Origin: Flagellimonas pelagia | GTDB lineage: Bacteria; Bacteroidota; Bacteroidia; Flavobacteriales; Flavobacteriaceae | Direction of reading: 5' to 3' | Length of the DNA: 64,000 nt | NCBI RefSeq assembly: GCF_003584135.1 | Contig: NZ_QXFI01000009.1 | Location: 255,501 to 319,500 of the forward strand | Shown here: positions 8,819-18,358 of the stretch, one piece after another | Layout: each line of letters starts with the position of its first letter | How positions within the stretch are numbered: the first letter of the stretch is position 1 | Translations under genes and position numbers: made by a program | The notes under the pieces: generated by a model | Told to the model about the DNA's origin: nothing | What the model saw: the letters and a program-made list of their open reading frames with translations, nothing else | Database searches by the model: none

Positions 8819-9736
8819 ATGCAGCTTTCAGATAAGTTTTTTAAGGAACGCAAGCTTGAACATTTGGTGGAAAACCAAACTTCATACACCTTGAACAATG
8901 CGGCCATGCACGTGTTCGAGACCCATCTTCAAGCGGAACGCGTGATGCTGCAGTTTGACCAGCCCGTGCTGGCTTCCATGCTCATTGGTAAAAAAGTGAT
9001 GCATCTTCGGGATAAAAAAGCTTTTGATTTTTTACCGGGAGAATCCTTGATATTGCCTTCCAACGAAGTTATGTGCATAGATTTTCCGGAAGCGAACCAA
9101 GATAATCCCACACGGTGTCTGGCTATGGCCATTTCCGATGAAAAGATCAATAAGGTCATCAATTTGATGAACGAGGAAATGCCCAAGCATGATGGTTCAG
9201 AATGGACTTTGATAGACTACAACTACCACTTTACCAATGATGCCAGTATTTATGGTATCATTCAACGGTTGTTATATCTCTTCACGGAAAACCATCCTTC
9301 CAAGGACTTTTTTGTGGACAATATGCTTCAGGAACTCATCATTCGTATCCTGCAAGGAAATGCAAGGGAGACCTACATGGAAAATGCTTCCAAGTTGGGG
9401 TCCCATAATAGGTTGGCCTATGTAATCGAATACATAGGAGCACATTTACATGAACCCATTTCGGTAAGTGACCTGAGCAAAAAGGCCTGCATGAGCGAGT
9501 CCCACTTTCATAAGACCTTTAAAGAAGAATTGGGGATTACGCCCATTGACTATATCAACAGCGAACGTATCAAATTGGCCATTAAATTATTGAAAGACCC
9601 CACTCGAAAAATCAAGGAAATTTACTTGGAATGCGGTTTTGAAAACCGTTCGTATTTCAACCGATTGTTCAAAAGGAAAATAAATGTATCACCGGGGGAA
9701 TACCAATCCAAATTCATGGACGGTACTCTACATTGA
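8819..9736 (+). CDS. AraC family transcriptional regulator
   Basis: DNA-binding activator or repressor. Residues ~1-190 look like the AraC-type N-terminal cupin sensing region (LPGESLILPSNEVMCIDFPEA). Residues ~200-300 are the double helix-turn-helix: ISVSDLSKKACMSESHFHKTFKEE for the first and EIYLECGFENRSYFNRLFKRK for the second, ending SPGEYQ as usual. It is divergent from aldB, so it probably controls the aldehyde dehydrogenase operon in response to an alcohol or aldehyde; the ligand is unknown. Its stop is only two bases from the convergent cysS stop, and no terminator is visible between them. Confidence 0.9.
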   Translation: MQLSDKFFKERKLEHLVENQTSYTLNNAAMHVFETHLQAERVMLQFDQPVLASMLIGKKVMHLRDKKAFDFLPGESLILPSNEVMCIDFPEANQDNPTRCLAMAISDEKINKVINLMNEEMPKHDGSEWTLIDYNYHFTNDASIYGIIQRLLYLFTENHPSKDFFVDNMLQELIIRILQGNARETYMENASKLGSHNRLAYVIEYIGAHLHEPISVSDLSKKACMSESHFHKTFKEELGITPIDYINSERIKLAIKLLKDPTRKIKEIYLECGFENRSYFNRLFKRKINVSPGEYQSKFMDGTLH

Positions 9737-9738
9737 CA

Positions 9739-11220
9739 TCAATTGAGGGTGAACGTTGTGCCGTCCTTGCCATCCTTTAATTGAATACCCAAAGCCCCTA
9801 ACTCATCACGAATCTTATCCGAAGTAGCAAAATCTTTATTCGCACGAGCCTGATTCCTAATTTGGATCAAAAGGTCCATAACCCCGGTGAGGGCATTGGA
9901 ATCATCCTGGGCCAAAGCTTGGTTTTCCACACCTAGTACATCATGCACAAAGGCCTTCAAAGTAGTTTCCAAAAGCACTTTGTCACCTTCGGTGATGGTT
10001 TCTTGGTCTTCCTTGATCAGGTTGATGTGTTTCACGGCATCGAACAGGTGAGCAATGAGGATCGGCGTGTTGAAATCGTCGTTCATGGCATCGTAGCACT
10101 TTTGCTTCCATACCTCCACATCAAAATCCGATGTAGCTCCCGTTTTCAAGTTTTCTAGATTACCAATAGCTTCCATCAAACGATTGTACCCTTTCTCCGA
10201 AGCTTGTAATGCCTCGTCACTCAAATCCAGAATGCTGGTATAATGGGCCTGCATCATAAAAAATCGGACCACTGCAGGGGAATAGATCTTGCTCAAGATG
10301 GTATTTTCACCACTAAAGATCTCTGATGGATAAATGTTGTTGCCCGTAGATTTGGACATTTTCTTCCCGTTGAGAGTCAGCATGTTGGCATGCATCCAAT
10401 ATTTTACTGGTGATTTACCCGTACTGGCTTCCGCTTGGGCAATCTCGCATTCGTGGTGCGGGAATTTCAAGTCCATTCCACCACCATGAATATCAAAAGT
10501 TTCTCCCAGATATTTGGTGCTCATGGCCGTGCACTCCAAATGCCAGCCTGGGAAACCATCACCCCAAGGGGAAGGCCACCTCATGATATGTTGTGGCTCG
10601 GCTTTTTTCCAAAGGGCAAAATCCTGCGGGTTTCGTTTTTCGTCCTGGGCGGTAAGTTCACGGGTGTTGGCGATCATATCCTCCAACTTTCTACCGCTCA
10701 ATTTGCCATATTCATGGTCTTTGTTGAATTTGACCACATCAAAATAAACAGAACCGTTTGCTTCGTAGGCATATCCTTTTTCAAGGATTTCCTTGATGAT
10801 CTCGATTTGCTCGATAATATGGCCTGTTGCCGTGGGCTCAATACTTGGGGGCAACAGGTTGAACTGTTGCAGTGTATTGTGAAAATCCACGGTATAGCGT
10901 TGTACCACTTCCATGGGCTCAATTTGCTCCAATTTGGCCTTCTTTGCAATTTTATCCTCGCCTTCGTCAGCATCGTTCTCCAAGTGTCCGGCATCAGTAA
11001 TGTTACGCACATAGCGGACCTTGTATCCCAAATGCCTGAAATACCTAAAGATCATATCAAAGGACATGAACGTACGGCAATTCCCCAAATGCACGTTGCT
11101 ATACACGGTTGGGCCACAAACGTACATGCCCACGTAGCCTTCATTGATGGGTTCAAATAGTTCTTTTTTTCCAGTAAGTGAATTATGGATACGTAATGGT
11201 TGGTCCTTATAAAGTTGCAT
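9739..11220 (-). CDS. cysS: Cysteinyl-tRNA synthetase
   Basis: Class I aminoacyl-tRNA synthetase that charges tRNA-Cys. The zinc/HIGH region reads [17 protein letters not shown], further zinc ligands appear in LECTAMS and HHECEIAQ, and the KMSKS loop is KKMSKSTGN. At 493 residues it is the expected length, including the C-terminal DALR and tail region. Its start is 14 bases after the folE stop, so it is probably cotranscribed with folE. Confidence 0.97.
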   Translation of the reverse strand: MQLYKDQPLRIHNSLTGKKELFEPINEGYVGMYVCGPTVYSNVHLGNCRTFMSFDMIFRYFRHLGYKVRYVRNITDAGHLENDADEGEDKIAKKAKLEQIEPMEVVQRYTVDFHNTLQQFNLLPPSIEPTATGHIIEQIEIIKEILEKGYAYEANGSVYFDVVKFNKDHEYGKLSGRKLEDMIANTRELTAQDEKRNPQDFALWKKAEPQHIMRWPSPWGDGFPGWHLECTAMSTKYLGETFDIHGGGMDLKFPHHECEIAQAEASTGKSPVKYWMHANMLTLNGKKMSKSTGNNIYPSEIFSGENTILSKIYSPAVVRFFMMQAHYTSILDLSDEALQASEKGYNRLMEAIGNLENLKTGATSDFDVEVWKQKCYDAMNDDFNTPILIAHLFDAVKHINLIKEDQETITEGDKVLLETTLKAFVHDVLGVENQALAQDDSNALTGVMDLLIQIRNQARANKDFATSDKIRDELGALGIQLKDGKDGTTFTLN

Positions 11221-11234
11221 TTAAACTTTAGGGT

Positions 11235-11915
11235 TTAAAATTCGGTTTCTAGGTTGATGTAATCCAAAAATTCCCTGCGTACGGCCTCATCCTTGAACTT
11301 GCCTCCGTATTCTGCGGTAACTGTGCTACTATCTATATCGCGGATTCCCCTTGAGTTTACACAAAGGTGTTTGGCATCGATGACACAAGCCACATCCTCT
11401 GTTCCCAAAACCTTCTGCATTTCCTTTACAATTTGGATGTTCAAACGTTCCTGAACTTGTGGACGTTTGGCATAATAATCCACGATACGGTTCATTTTGG
11501 AAAGTCCGACCACGGTACCGTTGGAGATATAGGCAATGTGTGCCCGGCCCACGATGGGCAACAGGTGGTGTTCGCAAGTGGAATATAGAACAATGTTTTT
11601 TTCCACCAACATTTCGCCATACTTGTACTTGTTCTCAAAGGTGGATGATGTAGGTCTACGGTCTGGATGAAGCCCACCGAAAATTTCCTTTACATACATT
11701 TTGGCAACCCTTTTTGGGGTGCCTTTCAAACTGTCATCATCAAGGTCCAAACCCAAGGTCAGCATAATCTCCCGGACACTTTTTTGAATGCGCTCGATTT
11801 TTTCCTCATCGCTCAATACAAAAGCATCTTCCCTCATCGGTGTTTCCGTTGAAGAGCCAACGTGATCGTTGCCTCTTTCCTCATATTGTTCTTCCAAAGC
11901 CCGCTCTAGTTTCAT
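11235..11915 (-). CDS. folE: GTP cyclohydrolase I
   Basis: Converts GTP to 7,8-dihydroneopterin triphosphate, the first step of folate (and pterin) synthesis. The zinc-site region reads STCEHHLLPIVGRAHIAYI and the second substrate/zinc block is DAKHLCVNSRGIRD with the third zinc cysteine. The first ~45 residues are an acidic, poorly conserved leader. Length of 226 residues is normal. It is followed by cysS after 14 bases. folP, a later folate gene, lies at 30.7-31.5 kb in the same window but in a different operon. Confidence 0.96.
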   Translation of the reverse strand: MKLERALEEQYEERGNDHVGSSTETPMREDAFVLSDEEKIERIQKSVREIMLTLGLDLDDDSLKGTPKRVAKMYVKEIFGGLHPDRRPTSSTFENKYKYGEMLVEKNIVLYSTCEHHLLPIVGRAHIAYISNGTVVGLSKMNRIVDYYAKRPQVQERLNIQIVKEMQKVLGTEDVACVIDAKHLCVNSRGIRDIDSSTVTAEYGGKFKDEAVRREFLDYINLETEF

Positions 11916-11994
11916 AGCTGTTTCTTCAAGACAGCAAAGATAACACTAATGAATGATTTAACATCTGCTATCCGTTGTTTGACAACATAAATTA

Positions 11995-12023
11995 TTGTTA
12001 ACCTATATCCTGCAATACTTTTA
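11995..12023 (+). promoter_or_regulatory. Possible Bacteroidota-type promoter of the first T9SS surface protein
   Basis: TTG (11995-11997), 18 bases, then TACTTTTA (12016-12023), one base off the TAnnTTTG consensus, ending 24 bases before the ATG. Recognised by eye only. Confidence 0.4.
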
Positions 12024-12047
12024 TAATGCCCAAACCTACAGTCTTTT

Positions 12048-13850
12048 ATGGTAAAGTCAGTCGTAAAGACCTTATTCTTCTTACTCATTTGTCAATTTGT
12101 GCAATCCCAGGTTGCGCAGGATTGTACCGATGCCGTGCCCATTTGTAACAATACGCCCATCAATGGGGGTACCAATGGCTATGGTATTGATGATTTTTAT
12201 GGTGAGGCAACCACAGGATGTTTGGAGCAAACCGTTTCGGGATCTATAGAATCCAATTCGGCTTGGTACCGATTCAGGACAGCGGCCGCGGGACAGTTGG
12301 GATTCAATATTGGGCATAACAATAACGAGGATTGGGATTTTGCCCTGTACAAGGCTTCCGATTGCAGTACTTTGGGGGATCCCATCCGTTGCAATTTCTT
12401 CGATAACAGCGAGGGAGTCAGTTTTATTGGGGTAGGGGAAGATCCAACGGGTAATGCGGATTCCGTGCATTATGAGGATTGGTTACAAGTACAAGCAGGC
12501 GAGGACTATTACCTGTTCATTAATAATTTTAGTAATGTAAACTCTGGTTTTTCCATACAGTTTACCGGCAATATTTGGGCAAGCCACCCCTATGATGCCT
12601 TGGATTGCTCCATTGTGAGCAACCTTTTGGGGCCTCCGGTGGCGGCCTGCGAAAATGAAACCGTTATCTTGGACGCTACCACTTCTGGGGCCACTTCCTA
12701 TGCTTGGTATGTGAATCATGGAAATGGCTACCAACAGATTTCCGGGGCCTCGGCTGCCAATTATCAGGTGCAGGATTCCGGACAATATAGGGTCGTTGTG
12801 GTTACGGGAAGTGGCAACATCATCAGTGATGTCCAGGTTGGCTTTAATGCCGTTCCCACTACAGGAACCCTAACGGATGAATCTTTTTGCCAAACCTCGG
12901 GTATCCTCTTTGATTTGGAAACGAAGGACTCAGAGGCGCTTGGTGGACAAGATCCTTCTGAATTTATGGTGAGCTACCACCATTCACAAACCGATGCCAT
13001 ATCCGGCATCAATCCGCTGGAAAGGTCATATTTGATAAACCCAGGGCAGGAAACCATTTATGTGAGGACCACCTCATTGGCCAATCCCAAATGTTTCGAT
13101 GCTTCTGAAAGTTTTGTGTTGAATGCTGTGGAAACCCCAGAGTTGACCTTTGATGACCAAGCGGTTATCTGTGAAGCGGTCGGGAGTGTTACGATTGGGG
13201 AAATGTACCCGGATTCCAATTACACTTACTTGTGGAGCACTGGGGAGCAAACCCCAAATATTGTGGTGTCCCAAGAAGGGGAATATATCTTGACCGTGAC
13301 CAACACATCCAACGGAACTGTTTGTGATGCCAGTAAAACAATAACGGTCTCTATTTCTACAATGCCTGTTATCTCCGGTATCGATATTGAGGATATGAGC
13401 GCCAACAATACGGTCACGATCAATACGGATGCCCTTGGTGAATATGAATTTCGCTTGGGTGATGGGGATTATCAGACCAGTAATGTGTTCGAGGGTGTTG
13501 CCCCGGGCATCCATAAAGTCTATATGCGGGATTTGTACGGTTGTGGCGAAGTGGAGGATGAGATTGTCGTTGTAGGTTTCCTTTCCATTTTTTCGCCCAA
13601 TGGTGATGTGCTCAACGAAACCTGGCAGATTGAGGGTCTTTCTACCTTGAATTCGCCCATTGTTACCATTTATGACCGTTATGGAAAACTCATCAAACAG
13701 ATGAATGAGTTTGATCCAGGGTGGGATGGCAGTTTCAATGGAAAGCCATTACCTTCCACGGATTATTGGTTCAAACTGTCCTATATCGGCGAGGATGGGA
13801 ACCGTACCTATGCCAAGTATCTCCAAAGTCATTTTTCCTTGAGAAGGTAG
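12048..13850 (+). CDS. Cell-surface protein with type B T9SS C-terminal sorting domain
   Basis: Exported protein with a signal peptide (to about SQA, residue 23). The N-terminal ~180-residue region is cysteine-bearing (CTDAVPICNNTPINGG) and probably a beta-sandwich. Ig-like segments follow (YAWYVNHGNGYQQISGA and a YLWSTGE motif). The last ~90 residues are the gliding-motility-associated / type B sorting domain: FSPNGDVLNETWQIEGL, then IYDRYGKL, GWDGSFNGKPLP and DYWFKLSY. Such proteins cross the outer membrane by the type IX secretion system. The next gene is a paralogue of the same design. Ligand unknown; adhesion is only a guess. Confidence 0.87.
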   Translation: MVKSVVKTLFFLLICQFVQSQVAQDCTDAVPICNNTPINGGTNGYGIDDFYGEATTGCLEQTVSGSIESNSAWYRFRTAAAGQLGFNIGHNNNEDWDFALYKASDCSTLGDPIRCNFFDNSEGVSFIGVGEDPTGNADSVHYEDWLQVQAGEDYYLFINNFSNVNSGFSIQFTGNIWASHPYDALDCSIVSNLLGPPVAACENETVILDATTSGATSYAWYVNHGNGYQQISGASAANYQVQDSGQYRVVVVTGSGNIISDVQVGFNAVPTTGTLTDESFCQTSGILFDLETKDSEALGGQDPSEFMVSYHHSQTDAISGINPLERSYLINPGQETIYVRTTSLANPKCFDASESFVLNAVETPELTFDDQAVICEAVGSVTIGEMYPDSNYTYLWSTGEQTPNIVVSQEGEYILTVTNTSNGTVCDASKTITVSISTMPVISGIDIEDMSANNTVTINTDALGEYEFRLGDGDYQTSNVFEGVAPGIHKVYMRDLYGCGEVEDEIVVVGFLSIFSPNGDVLNETWQIEGLSTLNSPIVTIYDRYGKLIKQMNEFDPGWDGSFNGKPLPSTDYWFKLSYIGEDGNRTYAKYLQSHFSLRR

Positions 13851-13963
13851 GTTTGGTGCATTTCATCGATTAACCGCATATTTTTTCGATGAAGGTATAC
13901 TAAACGCATCATTTGTAGAGTTATAGAGGTTATGTAGGATAACCTTTTTAGCCCCAAAATTCT

Positions 13964-15406
13964 ATGAGAGCCCTATTTAGCGCTATCTGTGTTTTCTTTT
14001 TGACCTTCATTACAGCGAGCGCGCAGAACTCCCCAGATTGTAGAACGGCCATTCCTGTTTGTGCGGATGCTCCCATTATGGGCGTTACCGATGGTAGCGG
14101 CGATATTGACGATTTTGATCCCGAAGTGATTACCCAGACTGGATGTTTGGAAAAAGGAAGCGTGAGTTCAGCTAATATCGAGAACAATACGGGTTGGTTT
14201 GTGTTCAGGGCCGGAACGGATGGCCAGATTGGTTTTGATATCGAGGCGCTTCCCGTTACCCCTGGGGGGACCATTACTGCCGAGTGGGATTTTGCCCTTT
14301 ACGGCCCCTACGATGAAACCACAGGACAGAATTATTGTACTATCATTGGTGATGGAACTTCCCAACCCATTCGATGCAACTACGAATATAATGATACAGG
14401 TTTCACCGGAATCGGCGTAAACCCTGTTGATGGTAGGGAAGGTGCACCTTTTGTGAAGAGTAGCCAGAACACTTATGATGAATGGTTGGATGTGACCGCG
14501 GGAGAAATCTACTATCTCTATATCAACAATTACAACACCAATTTTGATGAGGATCCTGAGTCCTTCATTTTAACCTTTACCGGTAGTTCTGTGGATGATG
14601 ATCAGAACACGGCCTTGGATTGTACCCTTCGCGATGAGTTTTTGGGATTGGACATTGTGGCCTGTGAAGGCGACCCGGATATTACCTTGTCCGCATTGAA
14701 CTCTCCTGTGGGCCCCAATATTTCTAACATTACTTGGGAATATGACGCGGATGATGACGGAACCTATGAAACAGTTTTAGCAACGGGTGCCGGTCAAACC
14801 GAGTTGACGGTTTCAAGCCCTAATTCAGGTCGATATCGCGTAACCATAGAATCCACTTTTGGAAATACGATAACGGACGACATTTTGATTACGTTCTATG
14901 GCATTCCCAACCTATCGGTCAATGTGCTCGATGATTTTGTGAACAGCAATCAGACCGATCCCTATAATGTGGAGTTTATTCCGGATGGAGACGGGGATTA
15001 TGAATATGCCATTAACGGTGGTGAATTTCAGGACGACCCAATATTCTATGATGTGCCCCCAGGTTTGAATACAGTGATCATCAATGATAAAAATGGCTGT
15101 GGAACCTCGGAACCTATAGAGTTTTTGATCGTGGGATATCCCAAATTTTTCACGCCCAATGGTGATGGGGTCCATGACAATTGGAATGTGTATGGAGTGG
15201 AACAACTCAGCAACCCCATCGTCTTTATTTTTGATCGTTACGGAAAGCTGTTGAAACAATTGGACCTTAATTTTGGATGGGACGGTACTTTCAATGGTAG
15301 GGAAATGCCTTCTTCCGATTATTGGTTCCGTTTGGATTACGACCGTGATGATGAAGGGGTGCTCGTGGCCACACAGGTGCGCAGACACTTCTCCTTGGTG
15401 CGATAA
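13964..15406 (+). CDS. Cell-surface protein with type B T9SS C-terminal sorting domain (paralogue of the preceding gene)
   Basis: Same plan as its upstream neighbour, but 480 residues and with fewer Ig-like units. After the signal peptide (about residues 1-20) the N-terminal region SPDCRTAIPVCADAPIMGV parallels that of the neighbour. One Ig-like unit lies around residues 250-310, and the C-terminus is the type B sorting domain (FFTPNGDGVHDNWNVYG, FIFDRYGKLLKQL, GWDGTFNGREMPSSDYWF). The FTPNGDGxHDxW form is closer to consensus than in the first copy. Probably a tandem duplicate that lost or gained Ig units. A bidirectional terminator follows. Confidence 0.87.
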   Translation: MRALFSAICVFFLTFITASAQNSPDCRTAIPVCADAPIMGVTDGSGDIDDFDPEVITQTGCLEKGSVSSANIENNTGWFVFRAGTDGQIGFDIEALPVTPGGTITAEWDFALYGPYDETTGQNYCTIIGDGTSQPIRCNYEYNDTGFTGIGVNPVDGREGAPFVKSSQNTYDEWLDVTAGEIYYLYINNYNTNFDEDPESFILTFTGSSVDDDQNTALDCTLRDEFLGLDIVACEGDPDITLSALNSPVGPNISNITWEYDADDDGTYETVLATGAGQTELTVSSPNSGRYRVTIESTFGNTITDDILITFYGIPNLSVNVLDDFVNSNQTDPYNVEFIPDGDGDYEYAINGGEFQDDPIFYDVPPGLNTVIINDKNGCGTSEPIEFLIVGYPKFFTPNGDGVHDNWNVYGVEQLSNPIVFIFDRYGKLLKQLDLNFGWDGTFNGREMPSSDYWFRLDYDRDDEGVLVATQVRRHFSLVR

Positions 15407-15438
15407 AAAAAGGCCGGAATTTCTTCCAGCCTTCAATT
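15405..15438. terminator. Bidirectional terminator between the T9SS protein and the FadL-like porin
   Basis: Stem AAGGCCGGAA / TTCCAGCCTT with one mismatch and loop TTTC (15410-15433), flanked by an A-run on the left and ATTTTTC on the right. It overlaps the last codons' edge of the upstream gene and serves the convergent gene as well. Confidence 0.75.
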
Positions 15439-15455
15439 TTTCAATTTGTGTTATT

Positions 15456-16955
15456 TTAAAACTTCACACTGTAACCAAGTGATATATTCGTATTGATTTG
15501 GTTGACCATGGCAGCATTGTCGATACCAGCATCAAAGAAATAGGAGTTTACATCCTGCTCCGTTCTGCTAAAGGCCAAATCCAAACGGCTTCCCCCAAAA
15601 TTATGGCCTATACCTGCCGAAAATCCGTTGAGGTCGCCCACAAGGTCACCATTTTCATAAGGACTGCTCTCAAACCGGTAACCGGCCCTTAAGCTTACCT
15701 CATCAATTCTATACTCGCCACCTACACGATAGGAATTCACAGCGCCAAGGACATTGGATATATAAGCATTTTCCGATGAAAAATTGGGGTCGGAGGTTGG
15801 TCTTAGCTCGGCCTTGGACATATCTTGGTAACTATAGTCAAAACTGATGAGCCCATCCTGACCAAACACCATAGCAAGGCTTCCCGTAAACTTCTCGGGA
15901 GTTTTGATGCGGTATTCATCATACAGGTTCACGATCCCAAAGTTGATATAGTCGATGTCGGAAACCGCTAAAGTGGAGTTGATACGTTGTGAGGTGTCGT
16001 CCGTTAAAGTGTACCATGTTGGAGACTGATAGCTACCACCTACGCGGATACTCTCGTTCAATTTGGCGATGGCCCCCAAACTGAAAGAAAAACCATAACC
16101 TTCGGTGTGCAATAGATTGTCAAAAGAGGTGAATTGGATAGGGGAGGCCTGATCATATCCGTCCTCATCCAAATAGGTGATTCGGTCATACACCACGTTG
16201 TGGAAGTTCAAGTTGGCCCCAATATATAGGTCGTCTTGATACTGGCTGGCGAAGTTTAGAGTAAACTTGCTATTATATCCACTGGTATTCTGCAAATATT
16301 GTTGGTTCACACTGCCATATTCGGCATTGGAGAAGTAGGAGGTGTTGGCATCATCATCCGCGGTGGGTTCAATGATCCCTGCCTGAAAGCCTAAAAAAGC
16401 TTGCTGGGCGGCATATCCCAAACTGGAACCGATATCCAAATACGCTTCCTCAATGTATTCCCCCTGTTGTACGCGAAGGGGCCCTAATTCCTGTCCTTGT
16501 GCAAAGTTCAGAAAGTAGTTGTCGATACCGACTTGGGTATTGCCCCTGGCATAGAACTCGTTGTCAAAATTCTGGACCATATCGTAATTGAAGGCCAAGG
16601 CGATTTTTTTCCAAGGGCTGTTGTTCGATTTGAATACGAACACACCACCCACTTGGTTCAATTCTAGGGAATTGTCGGTATTGTTACTGATGCTGTTACC
16701 GAAGGTGGCATCGTTGTTCCTATGGTAATTGGAGCCAGTGACCCCTATTTCGCTAAAGTTGAAGACTGCCGACCCGGCCGGGTTCACATTAAGGGCCGAA
16801 AAATCACCGCCCAAGGCTCCAAATGCGCCACCCATGGCCTGAAACCTTGCGGTTCCCTGCATATTTTCGGTGCTATAGCGCAACACGTCATCAATGGTTT
16901 GCGCACTTGCAAAGGCACATGCCAATACCATTATGAAAGTTGAGATTCTTTTCAT
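15456..16955 (-). CDS. Outer-membrane transport porin, OmpP1/FadL/TodX family
   Basis: Predicted outer-membrane beta-barrel. Signal peptide residues 1-18 (ending ASA). The start of the mature protein, QTIDDVLRYSTENMQGTARF, followed by QAMGGAFGALGGDFSALNVNPAG, is the N-terminal hatch typical of FadL-like proteins of Bacteroidota. The remainder alternates as barrel strands and ends in aromatic YSVKF. Members move hydrophobic compounds across the outer membrane; the substrate here is unknown (the 'hemin receptor' label often given to such proteins is not supported by the sequence). It begins 37 bases after the stop of the low-complexity lipoprotein on the same strand, so both may be cotranscribed. 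Confidence 0.82.
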   Translation of the reverse strand: MKRISTFIMVLACAFASAQTIDDVLRYSTENMQGTARFQAMGGAFGALGGDFSALNVNPAGSAVFNFSEIGVTGSNYHRNNDATFGNSISNNTDNSLELNQVGGVFVFKSNNSPWKKIALAFNYDMVQNFDNEFYARGNTQVGIDNYFLNFAQGQELGPLRVQQGEYIEEAYLDIGSSLGYAAQQAFLGFQAGIIEPTADDDANTSYFSNAEYGSVNQQYLQNTSGYNSKFTLNFASQYQDDLYIGANLNFHNVVYDRITYLDEDGYDQASPIQFTSFDNLLHTEGYGFSFSLGAIAKLNESIRVGGSYQSPTWYTLTDDTSQRINSTLAVSDIDYINFGIVNLYDEYRIKTPEKFTGSLAMVFGQDGLISFDYSYQDMSKAELRPTSDPNFSSENAYISNVLGAVNSYRVGGEYRIDEVSLRAGYRFESSPYENGDLVGDLNGFSAGIGHNFGGSRLDLAFSRTEQDVNSYFFDAGIDNAAMVNQINTNISLGYSVKF

Positions 16956-16992
16956 TTCCTTTGATTTAGATTTTGCGATATGTTATTGGGAA

Positions 16993-18264
16993 TTATGGTC
17001 TACCTCCCCTACCAGATCTGGATGACCCTGAAGATCTACTAGCTCCGCCAGAGCTTCTTGAGCTACTTCCACCGGAGCTCCTATAACTACCCGAGCTCCT
17101 TGAACTGCTTCCACTGCTCCTGAAGGTTCCTGAACTTCTGGAACTGCTTGAAGATCGACTATAGTTGCTGGTCCTTGGGGCGGCCCTTCCAGAGGATTGG
17201 TAACTCCTTGTACTCCTGCCGGAACTATAGCTTGGTGATGAATAGCTTCTGGTTGTCGAACTACTCCTGTTGTAGGTTCCACTACTTCTGGTTGAAGGCG
17301 AAGTTCCATAGGAACGATACGTTCTTGAAGTGCCACTGTAACTTGGGGTAGTACGGGTACTCCTGCTGGTTCGGTAGTTTTGGTTCCTGGCCACGGCATC
17401 TGCGCTTACGGACCTTCTGACAGTGGAGCTACTTCTATAGGTTCTAGCGCTTCTATTGGCCATATTATTTCGGGCCACTGTTGCATTGGAGCGTCCACTA
17501 TTGGTTCTATACGCACTGGAGTTGCGATTGCTTCTGGAGGCCAATCCAGTACTGTAGTTGTTGGAATAGCCTCTTCTTCCGGACATGTAGGCATAATTTC
17601 TGCCGTAGTATCTGTTGTTGTAATAGTAGGGTCGGTTCCAATAACCGTAATAGCCGCCCCAGCCATAATAACCGGCATATCCCCATCCGTAGTAAGGGTA
17701 GCCCCAACCGTAGTATCCGGCCCATCCCCAACGGTTGTATCGCCATGGGTTGTACCATCCCCAAGAGTAGTAGGGGTTGTACCATCCATAGGACCAGTTG
17801 TAATAGGGGTAGCCCCAACCATAGTAACCGGCCCAGCCCCAACTGTTATCATAAACATTGATGCTTAGGCTGGTCGGGTTGTCTCCCCAACCTGGATTGC
17901 CATTATAGGTGTTGAACTCGTCATCGTAGGCGAAGTAATCGTTTTCATTGCCCATGGGTATTGAGTCGTTGGCCATGTTACTGGAATAGCTGTCGACGTC
18001 GGTAAAAATCTCACTGTCCAGAATCTCACCGTACTGATTTGCCTTTTCGCCGAAATAATCTCCATACATATTGTTTTCCTGCTGTTCGTACCGAACAGCT
18101 TCGGGATTTCTTTTCTCAACTTGGACAACTCGGTTGCCACTGGAATAGATGCCATCGTCATAATAGGAAGACTGTTGGTATGTACCGCACGAAGCCAACA
18201 AAAGAGTGGCTACAACGGGTGTGGCAAAAATTTTGATTTTGCTGTGGGGTAAAGACTTTAACAT
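16993..18264 (-). CDS. Low-complexity lipoprotein: Gly/Tyr/Trp-rich middle and Ser/Arg-rich C-terminus
   Basis: Not a recognised family. From the ATG at 18264 (an alternative ATG is at 18288) it has a lipoprotein signal ending LLASC, then an acidic ~120-residue region. An aromatic block of ~90 residues follows, built of repeated units such as WGWAGYYGWGYPYY. The last ~170 residues are almost only Ser, Arg, Gly, Tyr and Thr, with repeats like RSSGSSSRSSG, ending RSGRGGRP. The net charge of the tail is strongly positive. It is probably anchored in the outer membrane or periplasm and intrinsically disordered; binding to acidic polymers or peptidoglycan is conceivable, unproven. The repeats create long antisense open frames that are not genes. 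It lies upstream of the FadL-like porin and divergent from proS. Confidence 0.8.
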   Translation of the reverse strand: MLKSLPHSKIKIFATPVVATLLLASCGTYQQSSYYDDGIYSSGNRVVQVEKRNPEAVRYEQQENNMYGDYFGEKANQYGEILDSEIFTDVDSYSSNMANDSIPMGNENDYFAYDDEFNTYNGNPGWGDNPTSLSINVYDNSWGWAGYYGWGYPYYNWSYGWYNPYYSWGWYNPWRYNRWGWAGYYGWGYPYYGWGYAGYYGWGGYYGYWNRPYYYNNRYYGRNYAYMSGRRGYSNNYSTGLASRSNRNSSAYRTNSGRSNATVARNNMANRSARTYRSSSTVRRSVSADAVARNQNYRTSRSTRTTPSYSGTSRTYRSYGTSPSTRSSGTYNRSSSTTRSYSSPSYSSGRSTRSYQSSGRAAPRTSNYSRSSSSSRSSGTFRSSGSSSRSSGSYRSSGGSSSRSSGGASRSSGSSRSGRGGRP

Positions 18265-18358
18265 GGCGCAATTTTTATTGTTGAACATACTAAAAATAAT
18301 TAGTTTTACCGAATTATTTTATTAAAGAATTCACAAGTTTTGTGCCAAACTACAATAG

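Noticed and set aside
10435..11160. 241-codon open frame antisense to cysS
   Set aside because: It lies entirely within the highly conserved cysS gene; the translation shows no family features, and codon pattern is the shadow of cysS.
17380..17868. Long open frames on both strands (162 aa on the plus strand, 150 and 111 aa on the minus strand) inside the low-complexity lipoprotein gene
   Set aside because: They are produced by the repetitive Gly/Tyr/Trp codons of the real gene at 16993-18264, have low-complexity translations and no start or context of their own.
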